A stretch of DNA of 64,000 bases from Austropuccinia psidii (taxonomy: Eukaryota > Basidiomycota > Pucciniomycetes > Pucciniales > Sphaerophragmiaceae), in contig JALGQZ010000014.1 in assembly GCA_023105745.1 (NCBI GenBank), positions 2,699,888-2,763,887 of the forward strand. The letters are read 5' to 3'. Below, piece after piece: positions 58,828 through 64,000 of this stretch (within the stretch, counting starts at the first letter, position 1; every line of letters starts with the position of its first letter). Under the pieces are notes generated by a model that saw only the letters and a list, made by a program, of their open reading frames with translations, was not told the origin of the DNA and did no database searches. The translations under genes and the position numbers were made by a program.

Positions 58828-61800
58828 GTCTTTGAACAGATAATAATGTCATCAATGTAAATGATTAACCATCCTTCTGAGAGTTCTTCAGGGAAGATTT
58901 TATTCATCATTCTTTGGAAGTGTGAAGGTGCATTTTTGATACCAAAGGGCATCCTTAAGTATTCATACACTCCACAATGAACAATAATTCTCAAGTATTT
59001 TCTTGCTCTTGGTGTTACTACATTTTGATGGAATCCTTTAAGGGCATCCATAGTGGTTATATACACTGCTTGAGATATTTGAGTAAGGGCAATTTGGATT
59101 TTTGGTATTGGGTATCTGTCTGGAACAGTGTAAGTGTTCAGAGCTCTAAAGTCCCCAACCATTCTGGATTTTCCATTATGCCACGCCACTATGACTGGTG
59201 TAGTTATTTCTACTTCCTCATTGTGGCCTACTTTTCTTATTACACCAAGGTCTAGAAGTTCTTTGATATGAATTTCTAGAGCTTCTCTTGATTTTGGACT
59301 TGCTGGATAAGCAGGTCTTCTTAAGAGTGGTGGATAAGGTCTCTCAATGTTAAGAATGATGTCAACTTCATGACCAATAATTGCTCCCAGGGGTTCTTTG
59401 TCTGTAGCAAATGCTCCTCTGTGGTCATACAAAAGGGAAGAAAGTTCATTTTCTTGCTTATCAGTCAGATGAAGGCTTATTTCAGCCTCACTTAACTGTT
59501 CAGACTTGAATTTCTCTAACTCTAAGTTGACTGGTGATACTTTGTTTACTGTAATTTGTCTTTTAAAGGGTAAAAAGGCAAATTTCTGGCGCTTATTGTC
59601 TCCAATTGTAAAGTATCTGTCTTTGTTATTATGTAAATCTATTCCATACATGATTAAATAGTCATTTCCCAATATAAAATGGGTACTAGAGCAATTTTCC
59701 ATAACAACAAATTCAACTGTGATCCTTAAATTCCCATTTATGTGTGGGAATATGACATTGGTCTCAAAGATTCCTAATGCTTTCATTGGGTTACTTGCAC
59801 TGTTGAATTTTATACCATCAATTGGTAACAATTGGTCTTCAAAATTTGGTACACAAGTCTTAAGAAAAGATTTTCCAACACAAGAGCAGAAGGCTCCTGG
59901 GTCAAGCAAAAGTTTGGTGGGTTTGTTATCAATCACCACTTCTGTTATACAGGAGTTACCAGCTGTATAACCTTTTCCTCTGTTTGGTTTTGTCTTCATA
60001 AGTTGTGCATCTTGAACTTTTGATAAATCAACTTGACCATTGCTCAATTGTGGTAAGTGGGAATAAGATTCCATGATGTCAAAAGTGGAATTGATATTTT
60101 CTATATCTTTTGAAGATTCAGAGAATATGGATGACTTATCATCTGAATTGTCTTCAATTATGTCTTCTTTTTCAACATCTGGTTCTTTTTCAATGTCAAT
60201 TTCATTGATTTTCCCCCTTTTTGGACATGTATTGGCTAAATGGGTGGTGCTTTGGCAAATATGGCATTTTCTGACTGTATCTGCAGATTTATATTTAATA
60301 TTACTAGAATTTTCTTTGGGGTTTTTGTCCACAGAATCTTTCCAAGGTGTATTAAACCTTGTTTTAAGATTCACCCTACTAGAACCAATTTTGGTTCTGG
60401 TGGTTACTTCTTCTAGTATATTGATAATATCTTCTGCTGAAGATTGTTCAGTAGTCCTGCTTTTGACAGCATGCTCTAAGTCACCTCCACATTGTCTCAG
60501 AATTTTTCTATGGATCATAAATTCTGACATGTCAGGATATAATGCTGTTAATCTGTCCTTTTGTTGGCAAAACCATGGTAAAGCTTTGTCTTTATCAGCA
60601 TTAAATTTGGCAGATTCAAAGGCTGTTTCAACTTTAAACCTCCAAGCATCATTTGCCCATTTGTTGATGATTTGGGTTTTCCACCAAGTCCAACTCTGGT
60701 GTCCATGTGCTTGTCTTATTTTGATGTACCATCTGTGAGCTGATCTGGTAAACAAGGTGTTAAACCTGGCTGTTACCAATCTGTCTGGTAATTCAAAATC
60801 CTCTTTGATCATGTCAATACCTCTAATGAATTCCATATGGTCATACTCTCCTTCACCACTGAAGTGAGGCCATTCTTTAAGTTTTGGAACTTCTTTCAAG
60901 AGTGCTTGGCCCATTGATGGTTCCAAGTTATGAAAAGAAGTGGATAATTCATTTTTTAATTGTGAATTATCAGGATCCAATACTTGTGGATTTGAAATTC
61001 TTGTGCCCTCATTTTGATTTAGAGGTGTAGACATTCTTGGTAAGGTGTTCAGTAATTGTTCAATGTCATTCATTTTACTGTTGCTACACCTTTGGGAATT
61101 TCTGTATTCATGTTGGAAGCTTTGTATTAAATTTATTACTTCAATTTTATACATGTCTTCTTTATGTGTAAGTTCTTGCCATAACTCTGTCTGTCTTGTA
61201 TTATCAGCAGTGACTTGATTCAATTTCATTGATAATTTTGATACTTCTTCTTGTGAAGCATCAAAACACTTTTTCAAGGCAATGGTATATGTCTTTACTT
61301 CAGTAAATGAATTTGAAATGTCATCAAGGACTTTCTTGTTATCTGTCTTGATAATATTTATGGCTTGTTTAATTCTTGTTTCAATCATGTCATCAATATT
61401 GAATTTAGAATATTTATCTGTTAATTCTTTAATAATGGCAGATTGTTCATTTATTTTAATGTTAGAAGAATTGTCATTATTAGAATTTTTAATTGTTTTT
61501 AAAACTTTTTCAAAACACATAAGTGTTTCATTAATTTGGCACAGACTCAGGTTGTTTGTTTTAAGGTTGTTACAAATGGATTCATTTTTATCAGAAAGAT
61601 GTTTTTTCACGTCATTTATAGCATCATACAACTCTGGGATGGAATCAAATATATCAGAAATCATTTCTGGAACTTTAATCTGGCTTCCTCCTTCTTTTGT
61701 AATTCCATCATGGTTCTGGCCATCTGAAATACATTTTCCATGGCATCCTGTTGAATCTTTGGAATCCTGTAGCCCTGGCTGTAAGGTTTTGGAGCTTGTG

Positions 61801-62594
61801 CCTTCCCTTTGCCCTTGTTTGGAGGTTGTGGCTGCTTTTTCACGTTGGAATTGCTGCTGCTGGCCACTGGGGCTGTTTTTGGCACTGGTTTTGGTGGTGG
61901 AGGGTTGTTTTTCCTCCATTCCAGTGTCAAAAGCATCATGTTTTTCTTCTCCATCAATGGATGCCATCCATTGAGCAATTTGCAAGTGTTGGGATGGCCC
62001 AAGAATTTTCTTACAGTTAGGTATGAATTCATGCAGTTTCTCCACAGATCTGCAAGGATCTGGTATTCTTTGTACTGAAGTGCATTGTTGTAAGCCTTCT
62101 GGCTGGCTTTGTAAATGTCCACTGAGGCTTCTTGTGGCGGTGTCAGCTCTTTTTGAAGGTAAAATAGTGTCATCAGCTTCAGAATTGGACAATTTATTGT
62201 TGTGGAAGTCTTTTACTGACCCTTGTCCTTCTGTATCTGATTGGCTTCTGCCATAATCACGTCTATGACCTTTTTGGGAGCTGCTTGAGGGTTTATAGCT
62301 TGCTCCTGATCTGGTTGAAGGCATATTTATGATTAGAAAGGTTAAAAATAGTAATTTTACGTCAAAAAACTCACTATTTGTCAAATTTTTTGCTCTCTGA
62401 AGGGTATTACTTATATCCAAGTTAATTAATTCAGAGGTTATTGGCTCAGGTTGGTTATTTTGAGTCACAATAACAGTGCTATTATGGTCTGAAATCACAG
62501 TGCTTGCAGGAATAATACTGGTAACTGTTGAGGCTGTTTCAATGTTTTCTTGTCTTACCACGTTGTCAGACACTAAAATTAATGAAAAAGCCAA
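58722..62594 (-). CDS. gag-pol: Element E gag, protease and RT (first frame)
   Basis: A 1,290-codon open frame. The likely start is the internal ATG at 62324 ([17 protein letters not shown], residue 91), the usual start of this gag family from memory; the first 90 residues may be untranslated leader. Residues about 350-610 are helical and coiled-coil-like. The capsid region includes [20 protein letters not shown]. The zinc knuckle [14 protein letters not shown] is at about 777-790. The protease active site reads [11 protein letters not shown] (Asp898-Pro-Gly) instead of Asp-Thr/Ser-Gly. RT motifs are [43 protein letters not shown] and intact YIDD (1246-1249). The frame ends after [13 protein letters not shown], where compared with element B a small deletion, not a multiple of three, moves the reading to the 56407-58827 frame. 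Confidence 0.92.
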   Translation of the reverse strand: MAFSLILVSDNVVRQENIETASTVTSIIPASTVISDHNSTVIVTQNNQPEPITSELINLDISNTLQRAKNLTNSEFFDVKLLFLTFLIINMPSTRSGASYKPSSSSQKGHRRDYGRSQSDTEGQGSVKDFHNNKLSNSEADDTILPSKRADTATRSLSGHLQSQPEGLQQCTSVQRIPDPCRSVEKLHEFIPNCKKILGPSQHLQIAQWMASIDGEEKHDAFDTGMEEKQPSTTKTSAKNSPSGQQQQFQREKAATTSKQGQREGTSSKTLQPGLQDSKDSTGCHGKCISDGQNHDGITKEGGSQIKVPEMISDIFDSIPELYDAINDVKKHLSDKNESICNNLKTNNLSLCQINETLMCFEKVLKTIKNSNNDNSSNIKINEQSAIIKELTDKYSKFNIDDMIETRIKQAINIIKTDNKKVLDDISNSFTEVKTYTIALKKCFDASQEEVSKLSMKLNQVTADNTRQTELWQELTHKEDMYKIEVINLIQSFQHEYRNSQRCSNSKMNDIEQLLNTLPRMSTPLNQNEGTRISNPQVLDPDNSQLKNELSTSFHNLEPSMGQALLKEVPKLKEWPHFSGEGEYDHMEFIRGIDMIKEDFELPDRLVTARFNTLFTRSAHRWYIKIRQAHGHQSWTWWKTQIINKWANDAWRFKVETAFESAKFNADKDKALPWFCQQKDRLTALYPDMSEFMIHRKILRQCGGDLEHAVKSRTTEQSSAEDIINILEEVTTRTKIGSSRVNLKTRFNTPWKDSVDKNPKENSSNIKYKSADTVRKCHICQSTTHLANTCPKRGKINEIDIEKEPDVEKEDIIEDNSDDKSSIFSESSKDIENINSTFDIMESYSHLPQLSNGQVDLSKVQDAQLMKTKPNRGKGYTAGNSCITEVVIDNKPTKLLLDPGAFCSCVGKSFLKTCVPNFEDQLLPIDGIKFNSASNPMKALGIFETNVIFPHINGNLRITVEFVVMENCSSTHFILGNDYLIMYGIDLHNNKDRYFTIGDNKRQKFAFLPFKRQITVNKVSPVNLELEKFKSEQLSEAEISLHLTDKQENELSSLLYDHRGAFATDKEPLGAIIGHEVDIILNIERPYPPLLRRPAYPASPKSREALEIHIKELLDLGVIRKVGHNEEVEITTPVIVAWHNGKSRMVGDFRALNTYTVPDRYPIPKIQIALTQISQAVYITTMDALKGFHQNVVTPRARKYLRIIVHCGVYEYLRMPFGIKNAPSHFQRMMNKIFPEELSEGWLIIYIDDIIICSKTWEEHMYRLSRVLTKIQSVNMKISLKKCHLKNLRH

Positions 62595-62776
62595 TTAATT
62601 AAGTAAAAAAAAGGTTATTTCAAAAAAGAAATAAAAATATAAGCCTCACTTATAATATGAAAAAAATTATTTTTTAAGGATTTTTTTGGATTATAAGTAT
62701 TTTTTATATGTTTTTAAATTTTTCAATATAAGAAAAAAGATTTAAAAAGAGTAAAAAAATATGTCACAGGTAAAAT

Positions 62777-62794
62777 ATCACGGCTGGGCCCCCA
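62777..62794 (-). promoter_or_regulatory. Putative tRNA primer-binding site of element E
   Basis: Two bases after the LTR end (CCTTACA, TT) the minus strand reads TGGGGGCCCAGCCGTGAT. It begins with TGG, as expected for complementarity to a tRNA 3' CCA. The matching tRNA cannot be named from this window. Confidence 0.6.
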
Positions 62795-62796
62795 AA

Positions 62797-64000
62797 TGTA
62801 AGGTGTGGATATGAAACTTTGATTAAAAATCAAGTACTTTTCCTGTCCTCAAAATTTGTATAAGGTAAAAAATCAATTAAAAATAGTATGAAATATTATT
62901 TTTAAGGGAAAACACGCCAATTTTCTTGTTTATAACTTTATTAGTATAAAACAATAATATTATAAAAATTTATTGTTTTACCAACAATAAAGATTTATCC
63001 AAAAAATACTCTACAAGAGATATTTTAAGGCTACAAAAGAAATTTCTTCAAGAGCAATTTCAATTGGAATTAATTGAGCAAAGAACTGCAAGCAATTAAT
63101 TAAAGAACAAAGTCTTTAAAAAGAATATTAAAGAGAAAACACGCCCAAAAGTGACCAGAGTGAATTTGGAAACAAAGTGACAAAGTTTACAGTGATGAAA
63201 GATGCTTTAATTCACTTTTGGGGTGGTTCAGGGGTAAAAATGATTATAAGAGTTACAAAAAATGATTATAATGATTTTTTCACGTGGTTAAAAGGATTAA
63301 AATGATTTAAAAAGGGTGGTTGGAATCTTTTATTGATTGGTTTAACAGTTTTAAACTAATTAATAAAAGGAAAAGATTCTAACATGAAGAGAAAAGTGGG
63401 GCAAAGAAGACATTCTTTTATAGCCATCAATTCTCTTACTCCAAAAGTAAAATTTACTCTTGTCAGTCGTGAAAAACAGTCTGACAACAGAAAAGCCAAT
63501 TATGGCATCATTGAACCCTGGTTTAGACCAAAAAGGGCTGGTTTAAGCCATTTTTAGCCATTTTTAGCCATTTTAGACCCTTAAATCAGCCATTACTATA
63601 GCAATACCAGGCCTAGAGCCTTCAAAACACGTCAGAATGTGTGTCAGAGGCGTAGAAACCAGTTAAAACTGTTTTTATTATGATTGTTTTATCTTAAGGG
63701 TAGTTTTACCTTCTTGGCAACAGCTAAAACTACCCCAGTTGGTATCAAAACCTCATCATCAATTGAGTCCACAGACCCTGTAACTCAATTCCAGGCCAAA
63801 AGTGATGAACTTTTGCGTGAATTTTGACATCCCACGCCTGTCAGCAAGGATTTTGGGGGTCTAGCTCCCCCTTAGAGCTGGAGTTCCTTTTCCCCCCAAA
63901 TTTAATCTTTCCAATTTATTTTTCCTTTAATTCCTCATCATGTATTATACTTATAATTTACATATGTAATTCAATTCAATTGTACAGTACAATACAGTAA
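62797..64000 (-). mobile_element. 5' LTR of element E, truncated by window end
   Basis: Same sequence as 54544 onwards with four substitutions and a C6 instead of C7 run. The window ends about 640 bp before the expected LTR start. Confidence 0.95.

Larger units (their letters stand above)
54544..64000 (-). mobile_element. Element E: young Ty3/Gypsy chromovirus, right end outside window
   Basis: Minus strand: 5' LTR from beyond 64000 to 62797, primer site, gag-pol 62594-56407, polypurine tract, 3' LTR 56383-54544. It is inserted in element B with left flank ATCAT (54539-54543); the partner copy lies outside. By hand comparison the 1,204 visible bases of the 5' LTR differ from the 3' LTR by four substitutions and one base of a C run. 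This makes E the most recent insertion of the stack. Confidence 0.93.

Noticed and set aside
1..64000. tRNA, rRNA or CRISPR features
   Set aside because: No tRNA B-box with a cloverleaf, no rRNA-like sequence and no spacer-repeat array was seen; the regular repeats present are microsatellites and LTRs.

Overview
This window looks like a repeat-rich, AT-rich nuclear region of a rust fungus (Pucciniales). From memory, the retroelement proteins most resemble the Ty3/Gypsy families that fill the Austropuccinia psidii (myrtle rust) genome; that match was not run. Supporting signs are short GT-AG introns, chromodomain-bearing Ty3 elements, a decayed Tet-like 2OG-Fe(II) oxygenase, PIF/Harbinger and MULE transposase relics, and low CpG. 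I found no intact host gene, tRNA, rRNA or CRISPR array.

Layout. 1-2240: two decayed genes facing each other, a Tet-like oxygenase (+) and a PIF/Harbinger transposase (-). 2241-9037: AT-rich desert with simple repeats, including about 590 bp of an A-T7 octamer. 9038-10459: a clean solo LTR with target duplication GCTCT. 10460-14053: desert. 14054-18380: a MULE DNA transposon with terminal inverted repeats, coding on the minus strand for a FAR1-like zinc finger, a DDE transposase, a zinc knuckle and an OTU-type cysteine protease domain, all with stops or frameshifts. 18381-23779: desert with one GC-rich hairpin followed by T7.

23780-64000 is a stack of nested LTR retrotransposons. Element C (Ty3, minus, LTR about 1.4 kb) is the base. 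Element A (Ty3 chromovirus, plus, 24056-36128) sits inside C's 3' LTR. Two solo LTRs of the C family sit inside A, one exactly in the protease active-site codons. An unrelated 1,979-bp LTR-like insertion (4-bp duplication GTAC) cuts C's integrase. A plus-strand C-family LTR breaks the 5' side of C's gag. Element B (Ty3, minus) is inserted in that LTR and has itself received two C-family solo LTRs. Element E (Ty3, minus) is inserted in B. E is the youngest: its LTRs differ by four substitutions and one indel over about 1.2 kb. Its right end lies outside the window.

A, B, C and E share the order gag (zinc knuckle), protease, reverse transcriptase, RNase H, integrase, chromodomain where preserved, so they are chromoviruses. 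E is nearly intact but has a frame break inside its reverse transcriptase. The points most worth following are a hairpin in the C-family LTR supported by compensatory changes between copies, the OTU protease on the MULE, the Asp-Pro-Gly protease triad in E, and the layered insertion history.
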